From positions 1,984,001 through 2,048,000 of the forward strand of contig CM062381.1 of the NCBI GenBank assembly GCA_031310005.1: 64,000 nt of DNA, read 5' to 3'. Shown here piece after piece: positions 22,128 through 33,743 of this stretch. This DNA is from Dactylellina haptotyla (lineage: Eukaryota; Ascomycota; Orbiliomycetes; Orbiliales; Orbiliaceae). The notes under the pieces are model-generated. The model made no database searches and was not told where the DNA came from. It saw nothing but the letters and a program-made list of their open reading frames with translations. Within the stretch, counting starts at the first letter, position 1; the number at the start of each line of letters is the position of its first letter. A program made the position numbers and the translations under genes.

Positions 22128-24001
22128 CTATAATCTCAAAAATGGTCCTATGTTCTCTAGTTGTAATAACTGCCAATCTCTCCCACCCTCTTGCATCTGA
22201 ACAATTTTAATCCCCTTCCCACCTGCGAAATTTGTTAGATCCGCGGATACTCTCTCAACTCCATTCATGAATATTTCTTTGATAGTCTCGCTACTCTTAC
22301 TGTTCCTGATGAACTGGTACGCCCCGGCGCCGTTTAGCGATGTAACTGAAAAGTTTAACCTTTTCAGAGACGGAAGATAGTATAAATCCTTTATCGTTCT
22401 ATGCGAGAATTCGTAGTCTCCTTCGACGGATAGCTCCACAAGGTTTAGGAGTAATTTGTGATTGAAATAATGTTCGGCAAGGATCTCAAAGCCGATAAAT
22501 TTTGCGAAGCCGATTCTCAAATGTGTCAGTTGGGTTTCATGCGGCGGAATAAGCTCCAACAGGGTCTCTACTGTTATATCTGATTTCGTCAGGTTGAGTC
22601 GCTTGAGGTTGTATAAGGTCTCTTGATTTATAGCTAGATTGGGAGCCCGATTGGAAAAGCTGGTGTTGGATAAATCTAATATCTGTAAAGAAACGGGGTA
22701 AAGGACTTCTGTGGTCCGTAGTTCCGAGTGCCTGCAGACAAAGATCTCAAGACGTTCTAATGTTGTTAGATCAATTTTTTCTATCGCTACCTTGATCTTG
22801 CACAATTGTAATTCTTGGACGTTCGGGAGTAGCGGTATCAGTTGACCCTGCCACGAAGAGTATCAGCTTATCCATATTCACCCTTCTTCTAGAAAGAAAA
22901 AAAGAAAAAGGAGAGATATTCCATTAACGCACCATATGTACCGGGCGCTGTTTCTCTCCGTCCGCCGCAAAATTAACCAAAAGCCGCTTCAACGCCAAAC
23001 AGGGCACCTTTTTCACAAAACCTAAAGTTCCTTCTATAGGTCCTAAACGAAGACACTCCAGATGCTCCAATGGTAGCTCCGTATTAATCAAGGCCTCAAA
23101 GGTGCCATATGGAATCTGACAATGTAATATCAACGTCTTCAAACTTTTTGTAAGCTCCATAGCCCTCGTCAACGAGCTACCCATGAACCCATCCATAACT
23201 TTCATGTACTCCAGATCCTTGCATACGGAAACCATATCGATAACCGTAGTATCGTTGAAATTGTGGATCCGGTTTAAAGTAGCTTTGGTAAGTGTATACT
23301 TCGATTTATTGATACAATTCTTCAACGCAGTTCTCGAAATCGGTTTCTTCGCACGGGAGAAATCTAGCGTTGTCCAGAAACGAGCATTGCTCGAAATTAC
23401 ATTCTGCCAGGTTTTAGACACCCGCTGCATAACGACGACATTCGAGAATGGGAGATATTCTAGGACCATTTCAAGAAGCTCGAGTGGAAGCACTTGCATA
23501 GGGTCATATATCTTCTTTTGGGCCGCTTTTAGTGCTTTATTCTGCTTTTCGAGCGCTTTCTCAATCATTTCTTTGAGACGGGGGAGGTGTGGGTCCGATG
23601 GTTCGATGTGCTTAATTCCTAGCTTGTAGATTTCGACGGCCATGGTCGACTTGTCCATCCGGTGGAGGATTTTCCCAGCCCGCAGGTAGCCCTTGGGGTT
23701 TGCTTTCTCGTGCTCCATCATTCGTTTTGCGTCTTTGAGGGCAAGCTTCAGCTGGTCTGTTTTGTCGTAGAGAGCAGCCCGACCATCCAAGAGGGTCATC
23801 AGGATCGGTGGCTGCATATTGATGGCCTGCAGTACAGAAAAACGGTTAGCATACTGGCTCGTAAATGGGATGATGTATTGACGGCACCTCTGTGAACTTA
23901 TCAATCGCAACCCTGAGATTGCCCTTGCGCAGGGCAGCCATCCCTTCGCCCTGTAGCTTCTCAGCAGCGACAAGCTGCACATTTGAGGATTCAAACCGCA
24001 T
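22128..24001 (-). CDS. pof3: F-box/TPR/LRR protein (Pof3/Dia2-like)
   Basis: Three exons on the minus strand, 24001-23888, 23826-22933 and 22847-22128, give 575 aa. Residues about 10-145 are TPR-like (AAEKLQGEGMAALRKGNL, LDGRAALYDKTDQLKLALKD, PKGYLRAGKILHRMDKS). They are followed by an F-box at about 150-195 (LPLELLEMVLEYLPFSNVVV ... VSKTWQNVI) and a C-terminal run of leucine-rich repeats. This order is that of fission yeast Pof3 and budding yeast Dia2, substrate receptors of an SCF ubiquitin ligase acting at replication forks and in genome stability. Assignment rests on domain order, not on a full alignment. The LRR half diverges from what I can recall, so another F-box/TPR paralogue is possible. 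Confidence 0.82.
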
Positions 24002-24842
24002 AGCTAGTCTATAAGCAATAAGAAGAGCTCAGGATGAGGCCTGAGAGAAGGGTCCGCGCCAGATCGTGGCGGGGCGCTGGCACAGTCTAGTTCGCTTGGG
24101 AAGCTGGTTGGTTGAGATAGGTTGGAATTCGGGAGACGTGACGGGGTGTCTCGCCTAAGTTGCGCCTACGTACCCAACAAACAACAAGGGCGAATTGGAA
24201 TGCGCTATATATAACTAAAGTATTTATTTATATAGAGAGATTCCATGTATATCCGTCTCTCAGTTCAATCAAGTTTAAACCATCAAGAGTACCACGAAAC
24301 ACTAGAGATAACCACGCCAGGACCACCGAGTTATCAATACGAATAAACTAAAAAAAGGTCGTTCGGAATGACAATACTTTTGAGGAAAGCAAGACCTCGT
24401 CTAAATAACAAAGTAGAAATTCCAGCTCCATGACATGTCCGACATACGGAGTTTCCGCGATAATCATACTTCACAGCAAGAGAATTCAAGGACTGGCAGA
24501 TTCTGCCGAGAAGAGTACACAGAGATATAAAGAATCAACAGAATGTATAAGTGTCCGAAGGAAATCATTTGTTCAGCTTTTGGAGAGCAGCTAGAGAATA
24601 ATGTGAATAACCAACTCCCCCACACGGCAATTAACCCTTGGAAAAGATGAAAAAGACGTCGAACGCCTGCGATGGAAAAGATAAAAAGTCCTGGGAGAAA
24701 CGGCTTATGAAAACTTAACTCCAATAATAGGAAGCAAGGTAGGTAAAAGCATGTAGAAATCTTAACGTGAACCGTTGCGGAAAGACCGGGACTTGAAGAA
24801 GAAGACAAAGGGTAACATTATCAAAAGAGCACGAGAAACATT
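24002..24842. other. Intergenic, Pof3-like promoter and csx1 3' end
   Basis: AT-rich, with no conserved frame. Open frames on both strands are short and low-complexity. Confidence 0.45.
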
Positions 24843-27645
24843 TTACTGAGCGTAGATGCTCAAAAACGGTCGACCATCCGCCTCCATTCTATCAACGATT
24901 CCGTCGTTCTTAGCAGCCGTCATTTGATTCAACTTGTCAACTCCAAGAATCTCAGTGGCTGAAACAGGGTTCGGAATAGCGCCTGGTGGCCCAGTTGGGG
25001 CGGCAGTGGCGGAGGCATCACCCAACTCGGGCTTTTCAGAGAACACTGGATACCCATTGGGACTATATGATTAAAGACTATGTTAGCTTGACGGGTTCAA
25101 CATAAGATTTAAAGATCGCCCATGAAGAAAGGCTTTTTTTTTGTTTTGGCTACGTGGGTCTTGTTTCGGCGTCGTAAATGGCAAAATATAGTAGAGAGAC
25201 ACATGGAGCATACAGAGACATCAAAATATACCGCGCAATTATTTCATCTCAGAAAGCCTCTCATATGGATCAGATTATTTAAGAAAAAGAATACGCCTTT
25301 TAAGATGTAGAGGTAGAGAAATGATAGAAAGTGAGGTTTTTCATTCTGATATACCTTTCATGTAACAGGTGGATATCTCGATATATGCCATGAGTGGGAG
25401 AAGAAACCGGAAGAAAAAGAGTTTTTTTTATGGAAAGAAAGATATAAAGTAGGGAGAAAGGCAGTAGAAATCCCAGAAAAACTAGCAAAGGGAGAAAAAG
25501 AAGTTTTCGAACAGTAGAAACAGTATCATAGGACGCATAATTTTTTGTTGAGCACCCCCCGTTTATAAAAATGAATCAGACAAGAAGCGCGGTCTTTGTA
25601 TTGGTGAGGGTAAAAACTGCATGAATTGCCCACCCAAATCCCAGAGCTCATTTAATGGAAAGCAGAAAAGCTTTTAGTTTTGACAATACAACTGAAAGAG
25701 ACTCAAACCACCAGTGGAAATTAGGAGTTTATCAGCAGCAACGCCCTGTCTGTAGATTCCCTTTCGAAGGAACAACGGGGCTGCTCGAGTAAAACAAGCA
25801 ACTAAACTTTGAGGGAACTGGTTCCCTTTTGCATCATAATCAAAGGATTTCGTAAACAACCCATAAAAAAAAGATGAAAAAAATATTTTTGTGGTGCCAT
25901 AACATTGAACTCCGAGGTTTCCGTAAAAAACAGTACACAAGGAAAGGAGAGGAAGCAACATCCACAACGAAGAAAAAAGAGAGGGGAGAAAACTATCAAT
26001 CGCGGAAGGAAAGAGGGAAAAAGAGAGAAATCCATCAGGGCATAATAGTTGAAATGATAAAAAGGCGCGAAGGGAACAAAGGGAATTATTTAGGAAGGAA
26101 TCAACACCGTAAAACAAGGGGAGCAATTTAAAACCCACGTAGCCTGTATTTGGATTTTTCAATGTTTTTTAATAAGCGGATCCAAGGAAGGGAAATTTAC
26201 TTGAGAGGGGCGTAAGGACCGAAGGCGTGTTGAGGGGCCATGCCCATGGAGGGGTAGACTGGCGGTGGAGGAGCTGGGCGGTAGGGAGTGCCGGCAGGTC
26301 CGGAGTTGTTCTGGCTGCGACCCCAAGAGAGTCTGACACGAGAGTTGCCGATTGGGTAGCCTTGCATCTGGTTGATAGCCATTTCTGCCGCGTGTCGCTG
26401 GACAAACTGGACGAAACCGCATCCCTTGCCTGGAGGGATCTTGACGTAAGTGATCTCGCCGAATCCCTGGAAGAAGGAGCGGAGCTCATCTTCCGTAACG
26501 TAACCGGAGAGTCCACCGACGAAGACCGTGGTGTTGTTGGGATCTGTAAATTGGTTCATTGGCTGAGGAGCGCCGTAGTACCCCATGGTGGGGGCACCCA
26601 TGGTGTACATTCCCATTTGGGGAGCCATACCTCCCATGTTCTGATGCATGTTCTGATTCCCACCCTTATTCTTCGGGGTTGCGGTCGAGATACGCATTGG
26701 TCGGTTGCCGCAGTAGACACCCTGCATCTCAGTGAGAGCGCGCTGCTGGTCCATCTCGTCGCCGAATCGAACGAATCCGTAGCCACGAGACATGCCACTG
26801 ATAGGATCGGTCATAATCTTGGCGGATTTGCAGGAAGAGAATCGGCCTTGGAAAAGGGAAACAAGAACAAACTCGTTAACCTCCGGACCAAGGTCGCCGA
26901 CGAAGATGGAGTATTCCGGGCCACGGTCATCCCTATAACGGCAAAAACAAGACAAATAAAATCATATTAGCGACTTCCGGTTTCTTTTTTAAAATTTTCC
27001 CAAGTTGGTATAGTGAGTGTTACGTACCTGCGGTCGGCGAGACCACCACCGGAAGCCCAGTTGAGTTTGAATGGACGGTTGCTGTTGGGGATCTGGCTGC
27101 CGTTTAATCCGAGAGCCTTGGCGGCGGCCGACGGGCTGGTGAAATCAACGAAACAGTATCCAGCGCTTCTGTGGAAAATAATGGTTAGATTTCCGTCACC
27201 GTCTCGGCGGTTCAGTCTTCCACGGAGAAGAGGGGGAGGAAGAGAAGAAGAGATGGAAAACCAGAGGATATATGAGCTTACCCGTTAAACTTGTCGCGGA
27301 TCATTTTAACATTAACTTGTTCACCGAGGCTGTACCAGACACTTCGGATGAAGTTCTCATCAATCCATGGCTCAAGCTCACCCATCCTATAAAAGCATTT
27401 GTTCAGTATATTGCAACTAGCATCAATTTTTATTTTTGGAAAACATTGATAGATACGCACCAGAGGGTGGTCTTGGCGTCATTGCCGGAGCCACCGTTGG
27501 CAGAGCCGTTGCCGTTGAAGGGGGCCGGAGACTGACTTGGAGCCTGGCCGACGTTGGCAGGTGGAGCTTGGCCCTGTTGGGTGCCGCCGGGTGAAGTAGA
27601 GCCACCTTGTGGCTGACCGTAATTGTCATATTGGAAGGAAGACAT
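24843..27645 (-). CDS. csx1: Three-RRM RNA-binding protein (Csx1/Nam8 type)
   Basis: Five exons on the minus strand: 27645-27461, 27386-27282, 27168-27028, 26932-26201 and 25062-24843, giving 460 aa. RRM1 has TTLWMGELEPWIDENFI and SAGYCFVDF. RRM2 has SIFVGDLGPEVNEF and SRGYGFVRF. RRM3 has TTVFVGGLSGYVTEDEL and GCGFVQF. Gln/Gly/Pro- and Met-rich linkers flank them. The TLWMGELEPW opening is typical of Nam8/Csx1/TIA1-like proteins, which act in U1 snRNP splicing (Nam8) or stress mRNA stability (Csx1); which role applies here is unresolved. The last intron is 1138 nt, far longer than the others. Phase fits exactly (AA at 26201 plus T at 25062) and the last exon ends SIYAQ. If the intron is kept, the protein stops at once after APLK. 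Overlapping antisense frames are shadows. Confidence 0.9.
25063..26200 (-). other. 1138-nt last intron of csx1
   Basis: Donor GTAAAT and acceptor ATATAG on the minus strand join two exons in phase. The body is pyrimidine-rich on the transcribed strand and contains a 162-codon hydrophobic open frame (minus, 26162-25674) that starts only at TTG and looks like a chance product of T-rich sequence. No other gene seen. Confidence 0.7.
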
Positions 27646-29256
27646 GATGGTCGTTTCAAAAGGGTGCTTTTCTACGAAATGAAAAGAATGGAAAGACTAA
27701 ACCGAGTCGGAAATTCCGTTTATATGAAAGGTGGATGACTAGCGGGAGTGAAAGTTGTTAGGTCAATTTATTTTTTATTTATTTTGTTACTTGAAAACCC
27801 CCCCGGGCGATAGAAAATGAAGGTGGGAGATCGCAGAAGGTTTTTTTTTTCTTTGTCCAAGGTAAAAGTCACCGGAGGGAAACGGCTGAGAAGCAGACAC
27901 TTACATTTTGGATTGGAACGGAAAGAGATAGAATCCGAGAAGAGCAAAGATTATAACTCCGTGTAAATGATGTTGAGACGACGACGATGACGGAAGTGTT
28001 GAGAGAGAGAGGGAAAGAGGAGCAGACAAATTCAATCCAAGGACTCGACGCCAAGTTGCAGCACGGAAGCAGAAACAACAAGAGACGGAAGTGATGAACT
28101 TTTGTCTATGATCGGGAGATTGTGCCGGATGTTCTTGGTCGACGACGACGACGAAGAAGGACGGATGAGACGAAGAAGACGGCGCGGTAGAAGATGAGAG
28201 CGAAAAAGGCTGCGTGAACGGGGGATTAGAGAGAAGACGACGGAAAACGACGTGCGAAGAAGATTCGAATTGCGGAAACAAATGCGACGACGAACGAAGA
28301 AGAAACGACGAAGCGAGCAAGAAACAACAAGAAGCAAGGACGCAGAAAGAAGTTACGGATGGGAGGATCGAGGAGAGTGGTTGTAAGGTATTACGAGTGT
28401 GGTGGCGGGGAAGGAAGGTGGGATGTGGATGGGATGTGGGCGATGCTAATATTTATGTATGTGGTTTCTTCCTCCGCCCGCCACGGGCCCGTTTGTCCTC
28501 TTCCTTCTTTCCCGTTGAGACACAAAGGAAAGAGAAGGAGGAAAAAAAAAAAAAAAAAACCTTGTACTCTGGCTCAATCGCTACGATGGCTTCTTCTTCG
28601 TCTTCCTCATAATCATCAACTTCTTCTTCCTCCCCCGTGTGCCTTCTCCCCCTCTCTCCGTTCAGATCACCCACTGATTGGCCGCAAGCGCTAGTTACGG
28701 CGTGAGAGCGCATGAGCAGAGAAGGAGAAGGCGAGAGGGAGAGGGAGAGGAACAACGTATGAGAATTCCGTTTCAAAGAATGCGGTATGCAATCGCTAAA
28801 GGAATGCAAAGAACAGAGATATTAAACCGCCCAAGACGGATAGCCGTCAGGTTGTGATGAATGAACGAACAAACCCAGGGAGGGCGGGGATAGTAGGGAA
28901 GAATAACTTGAGGGCGATAAGGGTGATGATGCATATACGTACCCAGGTACAGGGTGGGCCGCAGCGATGAGGCTGATGGCGATGCTGGGTCTCAACGGCG
29001 ATGACGCTCAACAACGAGACGACAAATCTGACAAGCAAGTCAAAAACTATAGAGCCAGACGGCGAGAGTGGTAAGGAAAAGGAAGCACGGGCAGGGACCA
29101 GCAGAAAGAAGGAGGGAAAAGAAGAAAAAAAGATCAAAGGGCTCTGGCGGTGGTGCGATGATGGAGGAAGGGAAGCAAAGAGGAAGGGAACCGATTTCAA
29201 TCGATGATGCTGCCGAGTCAACAGTCGAAGAGCAGAACGTCGAAACGAGACCTTTT

Positions 29257-29287
29257 TCTTCTTCTTCTTCTTCTTCTTCTTCTTCTT
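29257..29287. repeat. (CTT)n microsatellite
   Basis: About ten uninterrupted CTT/TTC units in a purine/pyrimidine-skewed stretch. Confidence 0.85.
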
Positions 29288-29822
29288 TGAAACAGAAGGG
29301 TAAGAGCAGAGGAAGAGGAAGAAAAAGAAAAAAAAAGAAAGCGACCGGGTGTGATTGGAAAGAGAAGGAAGACAGAAGAAGAAAAGAAGCCAACCGACTA
29401 ACGGAACGAGGGCGGTAGACGCTCTTCCCTCTTGCTCGCTCACCTTAATCAACTAACCAAACTAACTTGACGAACTGGCTGAACACAACCGCCCTCCCGG
29501 TAAGCATTAGCAAAATTGAATGATGTCGACGAGTCGGAGAAAAGAAAAAGTAATTGGCGGGGAGAACGTGAGACGTGAGAAAGAAAGAACAATAAAAAGA
29601 GTAACCAGGTCAAAACTTGAACAAGATATAAACAGGCCCTCCGTCCGTTAAACCTCAGTCTGATCTACGCCTGAGTGCGACATGCGCTTGTACTTCCCCA
29701 GCCAACCGGCTATGAGCAGGTACCTCTGATCCATCGTTCCTCAGCTCGCGATCTCCAGGGCACACCGATGCAACCGCAGTTCTCTCCAGCTACCCATTGA
29801 CCCGTCCCCGTTTACAGGCCTA

Positions 29823-30211
29823 GTGGGAAAGGGCGTAGCATTACTTCTCGTCCCTAATCCCCTTCTTCTGAAAGAGCCCGTATCATGCATGCCACTGCTG
29901 CAGATTCCCTGTGATATTTGGGAGAATCAAGAGGAGTTCCCTTAGAACCCCCCTGTTCCACCTTACCGGAGGTACAACCGCTCGCTCAGCAAACTCCGAG
30001 AGTGTCCCTCTTGTTTTTTCTTTAAAAAAAAACCCCCCTTCCCATATTTTGCACTTATCGATAGGGCGTCATACTCCCAAGTTTAGGATAGCGGGGATAT
30101 ATTTCTGGGAAATTATTAAGCCCTACGCGGCAGCCCACCAAGAAAAAAAATTTAAAAAAAAACCTTTTCCTAGATTTTTTGCCGCTCACAAATAGAGCTC
30201 AACCTTCCCAC
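29823..30211. mobile_element. Candidate MITE-like element with TA flanks
   Basis: The left end reads GTGGGAAAGGG after TA (29821-29822). The right end reads CCTTCCCAC before TA (30212-30213). The two ends are inverted copies over GTGGGAA, with GG following at slightly different offset, and both lie next to TA, as for Tc1/mariner-type insertion. The 389-bp interior has no coding frame. The match is short and imperfect, so this is a weak call. Confidence 0.25.
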
Positions 30212-30300
30212 TAGCGTCCTCGGAGCCAAGCCCGTTCCAGCTTGTGCTTCCTGGAGCGAAGAGTAGTGGCTGTGGGGGTTTTGCTTAGGTGCCATCTTTC

Positions 30301-30322
30301 AAAAAAAAAAAAAAAAAAAAAA
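30301..30322 (+). repeat. A22 homopolymer tract
   Basis: Twenty-two consecutive A residues, the longest homopolymer I noticed in the window. It could be a retroposon tail or a simple slippage tract; no element body was recognised beside it. Confidence 0.8.
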
Positions 30323-31815
30323 CAGTTCACCACTCGCGGGAATCATATTTGGACGTTGGGGATCTCTTGCGTACGCTGCATGGCATGCCGCCCGTCACCA
30401 TCAATCACAATATCAAGCTTTGATATTGAAACATGCCCAATGCGCTCTCCGATGGAAGCACCACTCGCTCGGATTGACCGAGCCTCCAGCGATGATCCGG
30501 GCCACATGTAGAAGACCGAATTCCACCATGGCTTGCTTTTGCGTAGCTGCAATGTCCCGTAAAGCCTGAGAAGCACTTTTCAGGCTGGCATGTGTTGTTA
30601 TTTTTGACCGGAGGAAGGGAACGGAAGGTAAAATAAAAACGTGGGAACAGAGTAAAGTGAGGACAAGACATTATGCTCGATAGGGAAAAGAATAAGAATA
30701 AGAATAAGGACAAGAAATATAATTTATATTCTTCAAGTAATAAATATTCTACTCACCGATACCAAAAACGTGAAACACAAGACAAAAACGAGATACTATC
30801 GACGATGAATTGATAAATTCTGGAGGGACGGGTTGAGAGAGGAGAAAGAAGGGAAGAGGGAATTACTCAATAATCGCAAGCATGACCGGGTATTAGAAGT
30901 ATATGAGCGGGTACTTGGGGGAAAAACGTTACCGCTGCAACTGTCCAAAAGGAGCCATATGGTGTATTCCTCAAAGGACACGAGTCGGGCGTTCCGACAC
31001 GGCCCCGGCCTGTCAGCATCCCACCACAACGAAAACTTCAGGTGTTGAGATGTAATACCTAAGTATCTGTACCTTGACATTAGCTTCCACAGCCGGAACT
31101 GTAATAGAAATATCACGAAACTAGAGTATTTCCCCATGCAGTGCAATCTTTATCTTGGGTAAACGCTATGGCCCATTACTGCGGGGGCTTTGGAGAGGAT
31201 AGAAGAGTCTCTTACCGCACAGAATAGATATGATAAATCTGGCGTATAATGTGGAAGTTTTATACTCGTGGGCTTTTGCGTTGTGGGATTCACAAGATAT
31301 TAGTGCAAATTTTACGTCGGACCCATTTCTAGAACGTGACGATTCTTTTTTAGAGCACGAGTTTTGATTGAGTGGACTAAAATAAATCAGGGAGTTTCGT
31401 GGTTACGAAAAAAAATAATTTTTACTAGCTCCCTCCCATACGTAAAAAAAAATAGCTGATGCTTTTGGTAACGCCACCGAGCGCAATACCTGTAGTTTTG
31501 GCTGCGTAACATGGCGGAGGCCGTCTAATTAATATCGTATGATGACCAGTTTTCTCATTATAACCTGGCAAGGGAACTCATCTCCCGACTCTTGATAGAA
31601 ATTTGAGAGAGAGAAAGAGAGGGAGAGATAGAGAGATAGAAGGGAAAAGGGCAATACCAGCAAGGCTCAAAGACCAATGGCCCTTGCACCGCTTCGCAAC
31701 TCTCTTGTTTTTGGGTTAACTGGGAAGAATAATCAGTTTTTGCCGTCTCACTCAGTTTTGCTGCTCACAAGCAAGAAATACAGAAACCATCATTTGTACA
31801 TCTTTGCACACTTAC

Positions 31816-33382
31816 TGATTTGGTAATTAACATGACATAGGTCTTGATAAGCTGTAAACCCACGATAGTATTGGCGTGTGGTTCTGAACGGTACAACTCC
31901 AAATGCGACATTCGAAGACGAAGGTTGTTGGGGGTCGCCTTTTTGCACGACCTGCACGTAATTTATGCCCCTGCCCGAAGGTTTAGTGTTATCAGAAGGG
32001 AGTGGCTGTGTTCTAATAGTCGTGAGCGGAGATTGTTGTTTCCCGTTGGTTGGGGGCGAAGGCTTCGGTTCGGGAGCTCTAATGAGCTGTTGAGGTTGTT
32101 TGGGGGCAATAGTGAGTTGTTCTTGGTTGGAATCTGACAGAGGATATTGTCGCTTGTAGATAGATGGCTCAGATTTGGGTGTCATATCTTTCGGTTGACC
32201 TAATTCACATCAGCTGAAGTTTATAGGTACTAGTTGATAGCTAGCATGGGGTACCTAGTAGGGTTGAGACATCACTCCTTCTAGTACGTCGAAATAAGTA
32301 AGGGCTCTCTGTGGCTGCTGGTTTGGTAATTGACTATAATCCACAAAACTTCAAATTCAATAATATTGTTTGTAGTAACTTTGAAGACGGCTTACCCTTT
32401 GGGCTGTGATTAGTGCAGAAACAGCTGTGTCCTGAGTTGAGTTGAACTTAGAACAGGCCTTAACTCTTTCCGCCTGAGGAATCGAGATATGATCAGGTAG
32501 ACCATTGGGAGCGACAATAATTGTCCCTAACTTGCCATTTGATTCCTCTTCAGCCTCTCTCTCAAGTTCTTCCCAGGCCATCTGGCACCTCTCAAATGCT
32601 TCATCGTGTAATTTCTGGCGGTACACATCGTTCTGCATCCAACGTCTTTTCCAAGCCCACAATTTGGTTTTTGGGTTCGTAGGTCGATCTCGAATAAGAT
32701 TTTGGTGCTCTTTCCTCCAAATGTAGCCATTGAAATCGCCTGAGTTCATGACACTGCTCTCATACTTCCCGTGAACTGGCCCAGTTCTGACCATCTTTGA
32801 CATAACTTTCGTTTTATCATAGTAAAAATAGTTACCGATTCTACCCAAAGTGACCAGAACACTCAGGCTAGCCTCACTCAAATCCTTAAAAAGAGATGAC
32901 TGGCTCGAAGTAAAGAACATAGGGTACTCCCTTGCATCCCCACATCTCTCCCCGATAATCTCTATCCCGACGGGGAGGCCGTTGGGCTTAATATCCTTTT
33001 GATTGATGTAGCCGACATCGATAAGTCGACCGTCAAGTGTTAACTCGACTCGGATGTCCAAGAATTCATCCTCACAATTGGGGAGGTCTATATCGTGGAT
33101 CACCTGCTGCGACCAGATCATGAAATGTACCTGCAACGGATCGCCAGGTTGGGCGAATACTTTGCAGTATTTGATGGGGACCCGGTTGTCATCGTAGCAA
33201 GGGAGTAATAGTCCGTCTTGCATAAACTCATGCATTTCTGTCGTAATCTCCTCGTGGAGGGCGAATGGGGGGGCATCTCGAGGGTTTTGTTGCTCGTAGT
33301 TGTTCTCGTCGAATTCTAAATTCACCGGGAGAGGGTAAGATGTTAGATACACTCGAACACTGTCAGCGTAGAACTCGGGCAT
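31816..33382 (-). CDS. Unrecognised protein (3' end unresolved)
   Basis: I do not recognise this family. Three exons on the minus strand join in phase: 33382-32396, 32333-32255 and 32199-31816. The first is 329 codons, from MPEFYADSVRVYLTSYPLP, acidic and mixed-composition, with several Trp-rich pieces (FMIWSQQVIHDIDL, LWAWKRRWMQNDVYR, CQMAWEELEREAEEE). The second and third code a basic, Pro/Gln/Ser-rich tail. A donor GTAAGT at 31815 suggests a further exon. A phase-compatible one would start at 31760 and run to a stop near 31560, but it has poor composition, so the true end is unknown. No signal peptide or membrane helix is visible. The gene is divergent from the gene at 33744. Confidence 0.55.
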
Positions 33383-33743
33383 ATTGGATATTAGGAAGCA
33401 AAGCACTGTGATTCGAGCCAGTCCAAATAAAGCGATGCAAAGAAGGAAGCATATAACTTTAACCTAGGCTCTTCGCTGTTGGAGATAGTGATGCCTGTCA
33501 AAAGGAGGGTATTCGGGACGACCGAAAGGAGTGCGTCGCTGCATCCCCCAGCTACCTTTCACAGTGGTGTTGTTTTTGTGGTATTCCCATCACGGCAAAG
33601 ACGACATTCCAACACAGACCTGGCCACGGTTAGTTGGTCCAAAGCTAAGCAACTGCGTGCTGGTTTAACTCTTTTACTGACGGTTCCATTCCATTCGCTC
33701 TTCCGAGTACCAACATTTATAAAAAATCGCATAGTGTGTTATA
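33383..33743. promoter_or_regulatory. Divergent promoter region
   Basis: A 361-bp interval between divergent starts. No coding frame of note. Confidence 0.45.

Larger units (their letters stand above)
27646..31815. other. Gene-poor, low-complexity interval
   Basis: About 4.2 kb between csx1 and the unrecognised gene at 31816. The csx1-proximal part (27646-29450) is strongly purine/pyrimidine-biased and probably includes the csx1 promoter and leader. It holds an A18 tract near 28542, a CTT microsatellite near 29257, a candidate inverted-repeat element at 29823, and an A22 tract at 30301. Open frames in it are low-complexity. No gene is supported. Confidence 0.5.

Noticed and set aside
25674-26162. 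162-codon hydrophobic minus frame inside the csx1 intron
   Set aside because: Begins at TTG and is driven by T-rich sequence; no domain. Better explained as intron.
28847-29452. 201-codon minus frame
   Set aside because: Poly-Phe/Ser/Lys sequence from a CTT microsatellite and purine tracts.
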